Shown here: piece by piece, positions 1 to 6,139 of the stretch
Numbering within the stretch: position 1 is the first letter of the stretch
How the letters are laid out: every line of letters begins with the position of its first letter
NCBI GenBank assembly: GCA_009774155.1
Contig: VSNE01000166.1
Span: forward strand, 1 to 6,237
Direction of reading: 5' to 3'
Length of the DNA stretch: 6,237 nucleotides
DNA from: Lachnospiraceae bacterium
GTDB lineage: Bacteria; Bacillota; Clostridia; Lachnospirales; Lachnospiraceae
Notes under the pieces: generated by a model
Database searches by the model: none
What the model was told of the DNA's origin: nothing
Seen by the model: the letters and a program-made list of their open reading frames with translations, nothing else
Made by a program: the position numbers and the translations under genes

Positions 1-1
1 G

Positions 2-319
2 TATGAAGAAGTTATTGTATTTGAAGAAAAGAAATCGGAAGCCGGGCTTTTTATGGCGGATTATGTGGCTGACGAGGTGATTGCCCAGTGCGAAGAATTT
101 ATTGCCAATCCGGAAGAAAATTACATGCTGGAAATTTTTGAGGATATGATAGGACATGTGCTTGAAACTATAAGAAGAAAGCCGAGGAAGTGCAGATTTA
201 TTTATCTGCATCCGGTCTGCCATGATTATGTGGTCAATCATACGCCGTTTCATTTGGTGTATCGGAGAAAATCCGTCATTTCATGGTTTGACTGCTGCTG
301 CTATGAATATGAGGCATAG
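2..319 (+). CDS. 3' end of an unrecognised protein gene (5' truncated by the window edge)
   Basis: The reading frame is open from the first complete codon at base 2 to a TAG at 317-319, giving 105 visible residues. The first internal ATG, at 53, has no convincing ribosome site (upstream is GAAGCCGGGCTTTTT), so the gene very probably starts to the left of the window. The visible part begins with an acidic, apparently helical stretch (about residues 1-55), then a basic segment (RRKPRKCR). It ends in a tail unusually rich in Cys, His and aromatic residues, including three consecutive Cys codons (CCCYEYEA at the C-terminus). I do not recognise the family. The helical layout is loosely compatible with the C-terminal domain of a TetR-like regulator, but no diagnostic motif is visible and this is a guess. 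The gene is convergent with the histidine kinase and is closed by the stem-loop at 334-360. Confidence 0.6.
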   Translation, partial: YEEVIVFEEKKSEAGLFMADYVADEVIAQCEEFIANPEENYMLEIFEDMIGHVLETIRRKPRKCRFIYLHPVCHDYVVNHTPFHLVYRRKSVISWFDCCCYEYEA

Positions 320-333
320 AAACAGACAAACCG

Positions 334-360
334 GCCGGCCGCAGCAGCCGGCTATTTTTT
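334..360 (+). terminator. Rho-independent terminator between convergent genes
   Basis: A GCCGGC arm (334-339), a 7-base loop and a second GCCGGC arm (347-352) are followed by TATTTTTT. It lies 14 bases past the stop of the left-hand gene. The 3' arm and T-tract overlap the end of the convergent kinase gene: its stop codon is the complement of 352-354, and its last two Lys codons are the complement of the T-run. On the minus strand the same stem is followed only by a broken T-rich stretch, so it may work weakly in that direction too. Confidence 0.8.
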
Positions 361-1785
361 ATACAGGAACCAGAAGCAGATCAGCCCGCCGCCGCATTCC
401 ACGCCATAGTCTATGCCATGGGCGTTTAAAATAGTACTGACAATCGAAAGGCCGATGCCGGTTCCCTGCCGTCTGCCGCCCTGATGCTGGCTGCGCTGGT
501 AGCGTTCCCAGATAATGTTTTTTTCTTCCTCCAAAATAGGCTCCCCGGGATTGATAACAGATACCTTATATCCGCCGGAAGCTTCTGAAACGGATACGGT
601 AATTGTATTGCCGTCCTGGGTATGGTTGATTGCGTTATTTAACAGATTGCGGATGACCTGGCTGATTTTCAGGGCATCCACATGAACCATATATTCCTTG
701 CCGGGATGCTCTGTCAGAAGCGTCAGATGGTTATCCCGGGCAATCTGCTCGTACCGGAGGCATTCTGTCTCTACGATCTCACACAGATCATATTCCCCTT
801 TTTTTAATTGAAGATAACCGGACTGCAGCTGAGAATAGTCCATGATATCGTCCACCATTTCACTCATACGGCGGGATTCGCTGATAATCAGGTTCAGGTT
901 TTCGCTGCGGGTTACAGGATTCTTCCAGGTAATATCCTTTACCATTTCCGCATAGCCTATGATAAGGGCCAGCGGAGACCTCAGCTCATGAGAGACATTT
1001 GCAATGACCTCTTTTCGCAGCATATCCACTCTTTGAAGGGCGGTACCCAGCTCTTCCACAGAGTATGCAAGCTGTCCGATTTCGTCCCCCCGTTGGAAGC
1101 CGGGAACTGCAGTCAGCTCTCCCTGAGCCAGACGATCCACGGCGCCTTTGATGTCCAGTATAGGTCTGGCGAATTTTTTGGCCAGAAATGCGGCAAGTAC
1201 GGAAGCCGCCAGAGTCAGGAGGATGCTGAGCATTATTAACTGTCTGCGGTTCATGTCCAGCACAGAGTACAGCTCGTCAAAGGAGCGATAAAGAATCAAA
1301 TAAGCATTCTCGCCATAGTACCGGATCGGCACTCCGGATTCATAAGATTTAATGCGGGCGCCCTCCCGCCGTCCCTTCTCGTAAGGCTTTCCTGCCAGAA
1401 CATTCTGATACTCTTCGCTGTTTGCGATACACTCCCAGACAAGGATATCTGCATGGCTTTCCGCCAGATTAATAGGCAGGCCGTAGCTGTACAGAATCAA
1501 TAACTGCCCGTTCTGATCTGCAATCAGCATTTTTCCGTGGACAATATTGCTGAGATAGGATATCATTTGCTCATCATAAGCTAAATCTTCTTTTTTTAAA
1601 TCCTCCAGAACCGGCTCCAGCCGATTCTGTATTTCAGAAATATTGGAATTTACATAATTTTGCTCCATAAAATAGATTTGAAAGATCCACATAAAAGCAA
1701 TAGTAAGGATTACCGGAAGCATCATGATTTTCCATAGCTGGACGATCATACTGGAGCTTCGGATCGATGTTCTATATTTTCTCAT
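352..1785 (-). CDS. Two-component sensor histidine kinase (HAMP, HisKA, HATPase_c), membrane-bound
   Basis: Sensor kinase of 477 residues, which should autophosphorylate on His and pass the phosphate to the response regulator encoded just upstream. Visible layout: first membrane helix about residues 17-40, extracytoplasmic sensor region about 41-182, second membrane helix about 183-202, HAMP linker about 203-255, and the HisKA dimerisation helix with the H box VSHELRSPL (phosphorylated His266). The ATPase domain has the N box RNLLNNAINHT (Asn384) and the G2 box GTGIGLS (441-447). The usual acidic G1 motif DxGxG is replaced by INPGEP around 412, an Asn variant that I recall in other Firmicute kinases. 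The ATG at 1785 overlaps the end of the regulator gene by 14 bases, suggesting translational coupling. A TTG three codons upstream (1794) sits 7 bases after GGAGTGGGG and is a possible alternative start. The signal sensed cannot be read from the sequence. Confidence 0.93.
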   Translation of the reverse strand: MRKYRTSIRSSSMIVQLWKIMMLPVILTIAFMWIFQIYFMEQNYVNSNISEIQNRLEPVLEDLKKEDLAYDEQMISYLSNIVHGKMLIADQNGQLLILYSYGLPINLAESHADILVWECIANSEEYQNVLAGKPYEKGRREGARIKSYESGVPIRYYGENAYLILYRSFDELYSVLDMNRRQLIMLSILLTLAASVLAAFLAKKFARPILDIKGAVDRLAQGELTAVPGFQRGDEIGQLAYSVEELGTALQRVDMLRKEVIANVSHELRSPLALIIGYAEMVKDITWKNPVTRSENLNLIISESRRMSEMVDDIMDYSQLQSGYLQLKKGEYDLCEIVETECLRYEQIARDNHLTLLTEHPGKEYMVHVDALKISQVIRNLLNNAINHTQDGNTITVSVSEASGGYKVSVINPGEPILEEEKNIIWERYQRSQHQGGRRQGTGIGLSIVSTILNAHGIDYGVECGGGLICFWFLYKK

Positions 1786-2449
1786 GATATTCAAATTTGT
1801 ACCCCACTCCCCAAACGGTTTCAATAAATCTTCTGTAGCTGCCAAGATGCTCCCTGAGAGACTTAATATGCGTGTCTACGGTACGGGTATCGCCAAAGTA
1901 GTCGAAGCCCCAGATTTTATCTAAAAGCTGTTCCCTGGAAAATACAATATGTTCATTCTGCGCCATTTTAAAAAGCAGGTCAAATTCCTTCGGCGGAAGC
2001 TTCACAGGAACCTTGTCCAGTATGACCATCCGGGTTTTTCCATCAATCGTCATTCCCCCGAAGCGGAGAAAATGCTCCTGCGGCTTGTTTCCGGTGCGCC
2101 TGAGCACGGCATTGACTCTCGCAATCAATTCTTTAGGGCTGAAGGGCTTGGGAACATAGTCATCGGCGCCCAGATTAAATCCGAGCAGCTTATCGTATTC
2201 CTCGCTGCGTGCCGTGAGCATGATAACAGGCGTCTGGACGGATTCACGGATTTTGGCAAGAGTTTCAAAGCCGTCCTGCCCCGGCATCATGACATCTAAG
2301 ATGATGATATCGAATCTGGAGTGCCGGAGCAATTCCAGCGCCTGTGAGGAATTTTCTGCTTCGCTGCATTGAAAATTTTCTAATTGCGCATAAGTAAGAA
2401 CAAGCTTCCTCAGATAGATGTCATCATCTACAATCAGCATTCTGGGCAT
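1772..2449 (-). CDS. OmpR/PhoB-family response regulator
   Basis: DNA-binding response regulator of 225 residues, the usual length for the family. The receiver domain (about 3-115) has the acidic pocket Asp8/Asp9, phospho-acceptor Asp52 (in IILDVMMPG), Thr79 and Lys101 (KPF). The winged-helix output domain (about 128-221) shows the signature RTVDTHIKSLREHLG followed by ETVWGVGYKF near the C-terminus. The start is set by the ribosome site GAGGTGATCC, a near-perfect complement of the 16S rRNA 3' end, directly before the ATG at 2449; the frame stays open further upstream but has no such site. It is the first gene of an operon with the overlapping sensor kinase. Two TGTGAG half-sites (2505-2521), 11 bp apart and just upstream of the -10 box, suggest autoregulation. 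The regulon is unknown. Confidence 0.95.
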   Translation of the reverse strand: MPRMLIVDDDIYLRKLVLTYAQLENFQCSEAENSSQALELLRHSRFDIIILDVMMPGQDGFETLAKIRESVQTPVIMLTARSEEYDKLLGFNLGADDYVPKPFSPKELIARVNAVLRRTGNKPQEHFLRFGGMTIDGKTRMVILDKVPVKLPPKEFDLLFKMAQNEHIVFSREQLLDKIWGFDYFGDTRTVDTHIKSLREHLGSYRRFIETVWGVGYKFEYHEKI

Positions 2450-2489
2450 TTGGATCACCTCTTTTCTGTCATTCTGCAAATGATAAGGT

Positions 2490-2495
2490 ATTATA
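2490..2495 (-). promoter_or_regulatory. -10 element of the two-component operon promoter
   Basis: The minus strand reads TATATAAT, containing a perfect TATAAT -10 hexamer about 40 bases before the regulator ATG, which would give a leader of about 33 bases. At the standard 17-base spacing the -35 position reads ACAAAT, a poor match. The promoter probably needs an activator, which fits the repeat operator lying over that position. Confidence 0.6.
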
Positions 2496-2504
2496 TAGGG
2501 AAAA

Positions 2505-2521
2505 TGTGAGAAATTTGTGAG
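2505..2521 (-). promoter_or_regulatory. Direct-repeat operator, CTCACA-N5-CTCACA (11-bp period)
   Basis: Two identical CTCACA hexamers on the minus strand (complement of 2505-2510 and 2516-2521) are separated by AATTT, so the repeat unit is 11 bp. OmpR/PhoB-family regulators bind tandem half-sites about one helical turn apart, and B. subtilis PhoP boxes are TTAACA-like hexamers with about 5 bases between them. The site begins about 10 bases upstream of the -10 box, over the -35 position, as in promoters activated by such regulators. Binding by the adjacent regulator is inferred. Confidence 0.5.
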
Positions 2522-2534
2522 GATGTCCAAAAAA

Positions 2535-2562
2535 TTTATAGCGCACATATCATTTAAAACAA
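2535..2562 (-). promoter_or_regulatory. Possible second, upstream promoter of the two-component operon
   Basis: On the minus strand TTGTTT (complement of 2557-2562) and TATAAA (complement of 2535-2540) are separated by 16 bases, an acceptable sigma-A-like arrangement. The -35 would lie inside the T-tract of the preceding terminator. AT-rich sequence gives such matches easily, so this is only a candidate. Confidence 0.25.
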
Positions 2563-2594
2563 AAAACGGGACCGCATGCTTTGGCGATCCCGTT
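2556..2594 (-). terminator. Rho-independent terminator of the fructokinase operon
   Basis: Minus-strand arms AACGGGATCGC and GCGGTCCCGTT (complements of 2584-2594 and 2565-2575) form an 11-bp stem with one G-U pair and an 8-base loop, followed by TTTT-G-TTTT. It begins 11 bases after the TAA of the small helical protein gene and separates that unit from the two-component operon downstream. Confidence 0.92.
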
Positions 2595-2605
2595 AAAATA
2601 ATGTA

Positions 2606-2917
2606 TTATTCCTGCTCGAACGGATCTTTTTGGAAGAAATTTCCGGAAGAACCCCTGCCTGCATTCAGCGCAGACTTTTTTTCCTCGATATTTGCCAGAT
2701 GTACGGAGACAGCCGTACAATATTCCAGCACCTCGGCGTCAACTGCCTCGCCGGCAGCAAACTTTTTATAATAGTAAGCTCCGATTCTGTTGTACAGTTC
2801 CTTAATAGATTTTTCATCGTTCAGAATCTGGGCCCTTAACCGGGTATCCCCGATCACTTCATTTGTCTTGTCTGCCGCTGCTTTGGCAAAAGTATTCACT
2901 TTTTCCATGAACTCCAT
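2606..2917 (-). CDS. Small helical (coiled-coil-like) protein of unknown function
   Basis: A 103-residue protein I cannot assign to a named family. It appears almost wholly alpha-helical and charged: an amphipathic N-terminal segment (about 1-22, FMEKVNTFAKAAADKTNEV), a second helix (about 25-54, ending RIGAYYYKKF) and a third (about 60-86, ANIEEKKSALNA). A Gly/Ser-rich, probably disordered tail follows (88-103). It has no signal peptide or membrane segment. The N-terminal pattern recalls, from memory, small Clostridial proteins that carry such helices ahead of a C-terminal zinc ribbon, but no CxxC pair is present here. The ATG at 2917 is chosen because AAGGGGG lies 8 bases upstream; the longer frame reading back to 3043 runs into the fructokinase gene and has no better site. 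It is 25 bases downstream of the fructokinase gene and very likely co-transcribed with it. Confidence 0.8.
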   Translation of the reverse strand: MEFMEKVNTFAKAAADKTNEVIGDTRLRAQILNDEKSIKELYNRIGAYYYKKFAAGEAVDAEVLEYCTAVSVHLANIEEKKSALNAGRGSSGNFFQKDPFEQE

Positions 2918-2942
2918 ACAATATTCCCCCTTATGGTTTATT

Positions 2943-3908
2943 TTATGCGCGTGCTGCAAGAAAGTCCAATACTTCCTGTCTGGACGGCATAACTCTAAGA
3001 GCGCCTTTCCGTGTGGTGATAATGGAGGCCGCCGCATTTGCAAAGGTCAGCATTTCCTTTAACTGTGCTTCTGTCAGGTCTGTCAGGCCGTGATCCAGCG
3101 CATAGTTGATGATGCAGGCGCAGAAGGTGTCTCCGGCACCGGTGGTTTCCACTGTGTTCTGCTGCAGGAACGGAGCAGCCTCCACATAGCCGTCTTTATA
3201 ATATGCCCTGCTGCCTTCTTTCCCCATGGATACGAGAATAAGGGGAATGGGGAACTCTTCGCGGATTTTCTTTACCCCTTCCGTAAAATCGGTTTCCCCG
3301 GTCAGCCACTGGATTTCATTGTCGGAAATCTTCAGAATATCGCACTGTCCAAGTCCCCAGCGCACCTGTTCCTTTGCATGCTCCAGAGAATCCCAAAGCG
3401 GCTCTCTTAAATTCGGGTCAAAGCTTACAAGCGCGCCTGCCCCTTTGGCGGCTGCAAGCGCTTTCTTGGTTGCCTTGCGGACTCCCTCATGGGTCATGGA
3501 AAGCGTCCCGAAGTGGAAAAGACGGGTGTTCTTTAAAAGCTCCTCATCCAGTTCATCTTCCCGCAGCATCATATCCGCGCCCGGATTCCGGTAAAAGGAG
3601 AAATCACGGTCTCCGTCTGCGAAGGTATGTACAAGCGCCAGCGTGGTGTGGATTTCTGAATCCATCATCAGATTTTCCGTGCCGATTCCCAGCTCGTCCA
3701 AAGCTTTTTTCAGGGTCAGGCCAAACTGGTCCTTTCCCACCTTTCCAATAAAGGAAGTTTTCTTTCCAAGGTTGTTCAGCATAGAAAGGACATTGCACGG
3801 CGCTCCTCCGGGATTTGCTTCAAAAAGGCCGTTGCCCTGTTCGCTGAGTCCGTTCTGGGTAAAATCAATCAATAATTCGCCTAAAGCGATGACATCATAG
3901 GTTTTCAT
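2943..3908 (-). CDS. scrK: PfkB-family carbohydrate kinase, probable fructokinase
   Basis: Cytoplasmic sugar kinase of 321 residues, typical for ribokinase/PfkB enzymes, predicted to convert fructose and ATP to fructose 6-phosphate. Visible motifs in order: the N-terminal strand VIALGELLIDF, the substrate-side motif NPGGAPCNV (32-40), YRNPGAD (106-112), SFDPNLREPLW (162-172), KISDNEIQWLTG (193-204) and the C-terminal signature TTGAGDTFCA, where Asp260 is the expected catalytic base and GAGD the anion hole. The FDPNLR motif and overall pattern match bacterial fructokinases better than ribokinases, but other ketose substrates cannot be excluded. CGGAGG lies 10 bases upstream of the ATG. No sugar transporter, sucrose hydrolase or LacI-type regulator lies next to it, so it may serve free fructose in general. 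It heads a unit with the small helical protein gene. Confidence 0.9.
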   Translation of the reverse strand: MKTYDVIALGELLIDFTQNGLSEQGNGLFEANPGGAPCNVLSMLNNLGKKTSFIGKVGKDQFGLTLKKALDELGIGTENLMMDSEIHTTLALVHTFADGDRDFSFYRNPGADMMLREDELDEELLKNTRLFHFGTLSMTHEGVRKATKKALAAAKGAGALVSFDPNLREPLWDSLEHAKEQVRWGLGQCDILKISDNEIQWLTGETDFTEGVKKIREEFPIPLILVSMGKEGSRAYYKDGYVEAAPFLQQNTVETTGAGDTFCACIINYALDHGLTDLTEAQLKEMLTFANAAASIITTRKGALRVMPSRQEVLDFLAARA

Positions 3909-4038
3909 AATATAAATGCCTCCGGTTATTTAATAATACTATTGTACCGGAAAGAGAAAAAAAAGAAAAGGGGAGAATCAAAGATTTATTCCAGTTCATA
4001 TTTAATTCATTTATTGGGGGTAATAATAGGAAATACGA
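3909..4038. other. Divergent intergenic region, with an A/G-only tract
   Basis: This 130-base gap carries the control sequences for the fructokinase operon (minus) and the ftsH operon (plus). It contains a 28-base stretch of only A and G (3949-3976) interrupted by no pyrimidine, including a run of eight A. No clear sigma-A promoter for the plus strand stands out, and no CIRCE or CtsR-type heat-shock operator is recognisable. The 3' part holds GGGGG (4016-4020) and AGG (4028-4030) ahead of the ftsH ATG. Confidence 0.55.
3941..3946 (-). promoter_or_regulatory. Candidate -10 box for the fructokinase operon
   Basis: The minus strand reads TACAAT about 32 bases before the ATG, a one-mismatch -10 hexamer. 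At 16-17 bases upstream there is only a pyrimidine run (TTTTCT), so no real -35 is visible. Placement is tentative. Confidence 0.35.
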
Positions 4039-5889
4039 ATGGTCAGACAAAGGAGAGTGAATAGAGTGCAGCAGGTGAAAAAACCAAAAAAACCCCTGAT
4101 TTTTTATTATTGTATGGCGCTTGCCATCCTAGTGCTTCTGAATACGTTTATATTTCCGAGATTTATCAGAAATCAGATTAGAGAAGTGGATTACGGAACG
4201 TTTCTTACCATGCTGGAGGAAAAAAAGGTTTCCATGGCAGAGATGGAGAAGGATTATATTTATTTTGTAGACACAGACGAGGAGAAGCCGTCCTACTATT
4301 CCACGGTGGCCTTTAACGATCCGGAGCTTGTGGATCGTCTGAAGGAATCGGGCTGCAAGTTCGGAAAGGTAAAGGAGGAAGAGGGTTCTCTTTTTGGAGC
4401 CATTATTTCGATTGTAATACAGGTGGCGGTTTTTATCTTTATCGGACAGCTTCTTTCCCGGATGCTGATGAAAAGAATGGGCGGAGGCATGGGCAACGCC
4501 ATGCAGTTTGGCAAAAGCAATGCGAAAATTTATGTAGCCAGCGAGACCGGCATTAAGTTCAAGGACGTGGCCGGAGAGGATGAGGCAAAGGAGCAGCTTC
4601 AGGAAATTGTGGATTTTCTGCATCATTCTGAAAAGTATCAGGAGATAGGGGCGGCAATGCCGAAGGGCGCTCTTTTGGTGGGGCCTCCCGGAACCGGCAA
4701 GACGCTTCTTGCCAAAGCGGTGGCCGGAGAAGCAGAGGCGCCGTTTTTTTCCATCTCCGGATCGGAGTTTGTGGAAATGTTTGTCGGTATGGGCGCCGCG
4801 AAGGTGCGCGATCTGTTCAAACAGGCAAATGAAAAGGCGCCGTGCATCGTATTTATTGATGAGATTGATACCATAGGGAAAAAGCGCGATGCAGGAGGCA
4901 TGGGAGGCAACGACGAACGGGAGCAGACGCTGAACCAGCTTCTGACGGAAATGGACGGCTTTGACGGCTCCAGAGGCGTTGTGATTCTGGCGGCGACGAA
5001 CCGTCCGGAAACTCTGGACCCGGCGCTTCTGCGTCCGGGGCGTTTTGACAGGAGAATTCCCGTGGAGCTTCCGGATCTGGCGGGAAGGGAGGCTATTTTA
5101 AAGGTTCATGCAAAAAAGGTAAAGCTCGGAGACGACATTGATTTTCATGCAATTGCCCGTGCGGCGGCAGGCACCTCCGGGGCAGAGCTGGCAAACATAG
5201 TAAATGAGGCGGCCCTTCGGGCGGTGCGGAATAAAAGAGCCTATGTGACCCAGGCAGATTTGGAGGAAAGTATAGAAGTAGTGATTGCCGGTTATCAGAA
5301 AAAAAATGCGATTCTTTCCGACAAGGAAAAGCTGATCGTGGCATACCATGAGATCGGCCATGCGCTGGTGGCAGCGCTTCAGACGGATTCAGCGCCGGTG
5401 ACGAAAATTACGATTATTCCAAGAACCTCCGGCGCGCTGGGCTATACGATGCAGGTGGAACAGCGTGATCAGTGCCTTTTCAGCAAAGAAGAGCTGGAAA
5501 ATAAAATTGCCACCTATGCAGGAGGCCGTGCGGCGGAGGAGCTGATATTCGGTTCCGTGACAACGGGAGCGTCCAATGATATTGAGCAGATGACCAAGCT
5601 TGCGCGGGCCATGATTACCCGTTACGGTATGAGTGATGAATTCGGCATGATGGCGTTAGAGACCGTGAACGGACAGTATCTGGGCCAAGATGCGTCTCTT
5701 GCCTGTGCGGCAGAGACGGCGGCCATTGTGGATGAAAAGGTCAGTAAACTGCTGAAAGGTCAGTACGGCAAGGCTGTCAGCCTTCTGACTGAAAATAAAG
5801 ACAAGCTGCATGAGCTGGCAAAGTATCTCTATGAAAAGGAGACCATTACCGGGGAGGAATTTATGCGGATTCTTCAGAAAACGGCATAA
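4039..5889 (+). CDS. ftsH: ATP-dependent zinc metalloprotease FtsH (AAA+ membrane protease)
   Basis: Membrane-anchored AAA+ protease of 616 residues, a usual FtsH length, forming hexamers that extract and degrade membrane and misfolded proteins. In order: basic N-terminus; first membrane helix about 19-40; external loop about 41-117 (YGTFLTMLEEKKV); second membrane helix about 118-140; Gly/Met-rich linker; Walker A GPPGTGKT (215-222); pore loop MFVGMGA (247-253); Walker B VFIDEID (271-277); second region of homology ATNRPETLDPALLRPGRFDR (319-338) with arginine fingers Arg332/Arg335; and the peptidase zinc motif HEIGH (437-441), with Asp514 in ASNDIE as probable third ligand. The common form is HEAGH; Ile replaces Ala but the HExxH ligands are intact. 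The start is uncertain: ATG 4039 has a weak AGG 8 bases upstream, whereas GTG 4066 (residue 10) has AAAGGAG 10 bases upstream. The usual Firmicute neighbours tilS/hpt are absent, so it may be a paralogue. A 60-residue gene follows. Confidence 0.95.
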   Translation: MVRQRRVNRVQQVKKPKKPLIFYYCMALAILVLLNTFIFPRFIRNQIREVDYGTFLTMLEEKKVSMAEMEKDYIYFVDTDEEKPSYYSTVAFNDPELVDRLKESGCKFGKVKEEEGSLFGAIISIVIQVAVFIFIGQLLSRMLMKRMGGGMGNAMQFGKSNAKIYVASETGIKFKDVAGEDEAKEQLQEIVDFLHHSEKYQEIGAAMPKGALLVGPPGTGKTLLAKAVAGEAEAPFFSISGSEFVEMFVGMGAAKVRDLFKQANEKAPCIVFIDEIDTIGKKRDAGGMGGNDEREQTLNQLLTEMDGFDGSRGVVILAATNRPETLDPALLRPGRFDRRIPVELPDLAGREAILKVHAKKVKLGDDIDFHAIARAAAGTSGAELANIVNEAALRAVRNKRAYVTQADLEESIEVVIAGYQKKNAILSDKEKLIVAYHEIGHALVAALQTDSAPVTKITIIPRTSGALGYTMQVEQRDQCLFSKEELENKIATYAGGRAAEELIFGSVTTGASNDIEQMTKLARAMITRYGMSDEFGMMALETVNGQYLGQDASLACAAETAAIVDEKVSKLLKGQYGKAVSLLTENKDKLHELAKYLYEKETITGEEFMRILQKTA

Positions 5890-5939
5890 AATATATCTGT
5901 TTTGTTTATCCTAAGAAAAAAATAAAGGAGCGTTTTCAT

Positions 5940-6122
5940 ATGGATGAGGAAAAGGAGATACCGCTGGGACTGGCATTTCAGATGGCGATGAATGAAAAGG
6001 CAATGGCGCATTTTTCGGCGATGAGTGAGAAGGAAAAGGAAAATACCATTGAACGTGCCAGAAATGTGAAGTCCAAGCAGGAAATGGAACGCCTGGTAAA
6101 CGAAATGGGAAAAACCTTTTGA
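5940..6122 (+). CDS. Small helical protein of unknown function, downstream of ftsH
   Basis: A 60-residue soluble, mostly helical protein with a well-placed ribosome site: AAAGGAG at 5924-5930, 9 bases before the ATG. It is 50 bases after the ftsH stop with no terminator between, so the two are probably co-transcribed. Visible pattern: IPLGLAFQMAMNEKAM, then HFSAMSEKEKENTIERA, then SKQEMERLVNEM, i.e. three short helices with an aromatic-Ser-Glu turn. There are no Cys residues, no membrane segment and no signal peptide. I recall similar unannotated short proteins in Clostridia, and the helical pattern faintly resembles the C-terminal tail of YdeI/OmpD-associated proteins, but neither can be verified here. 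An accessory or substrate relationship with the protease is a speculation from position only. Confidence 0.8.
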   Translation: MDEEKEIPLGLAFQMAMNEKAMAHFSAMSEKEKENTIERARNVKSKQEMERLVNEMGKTF

Positions 6123-6137
6123 CTTTTATGATAAAAG
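6123..6137. repeat. Perfect 7-bp inverted repeat CTTTTAT-G-ATAAAAG
   Basis: Directly after the TGA of the 60-residue gene there is an exact inverted repeat centred on base 6130. With a single-base centre it cannot form a good hairpin, so it would act, if at all, as a DNA-level palindrome. On the minus strand its T-run lies 2 bases beyond the neighbouring stem-loop and could supply a T-tract for reverse-direction termination. Confidence 0.4.
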
Positions 6138-6139
6138 GC

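Noticed and set aside
222..434. 70-codon plus-strand open frame spanning the left terminator
   Set aside because: Runs through a strong stem-loop and into the antisense of the kinase; Arg-rich, low-complexity product.
808..1239. 143-codon plus-strand open frame inside the histidine kinase gene
   Set aside because: Antisense shadow of conserved kinase sequence; no ribosome site and composition unlike a real protein.
1786..1845. N-terminal extension of the histidine kinase to an upstream ATG at 1845
   Set aside because: The extra residues lie wholly within the regulator gene in another frame and have no ribosome site; ATG 1785 or TTG 1794 fits better.
1949..2299. 116-codon plus-strand open frame inside the response regulator gene
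   Set aside because: Antisense shadow of the receiver and winged-helix coding region.
2450..2548. N-terminal extension of the response regulator to an upstream ATG at 2548
   Set aside because: It would cover the promoter and repeat operator, has no receiver-domain homology, and the ATG at 2449 has a near-perfect ribosome site.
2918..3043. N-terminal extension of the small helical protein into the fructokinase gene
   Set aside because: The extra residues are the fructokinase 3' end read in another frame; AAGGGGG supports the start at 2917.
3909..4038. Heat-shock operator (CIRCE or CtsR) ahead of ftsH
   Set aside because: No TTAGCACTC/GAGTGCTAA pair and no tandem heptad repeat of the CtsR type is present.
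4129..4626. 165-codon minus-strand open frame opposite the ftsH N-terminal region
   Set aside because: It lies opposite unambiguous FtsH coding sequence and has no recognisable protein features.
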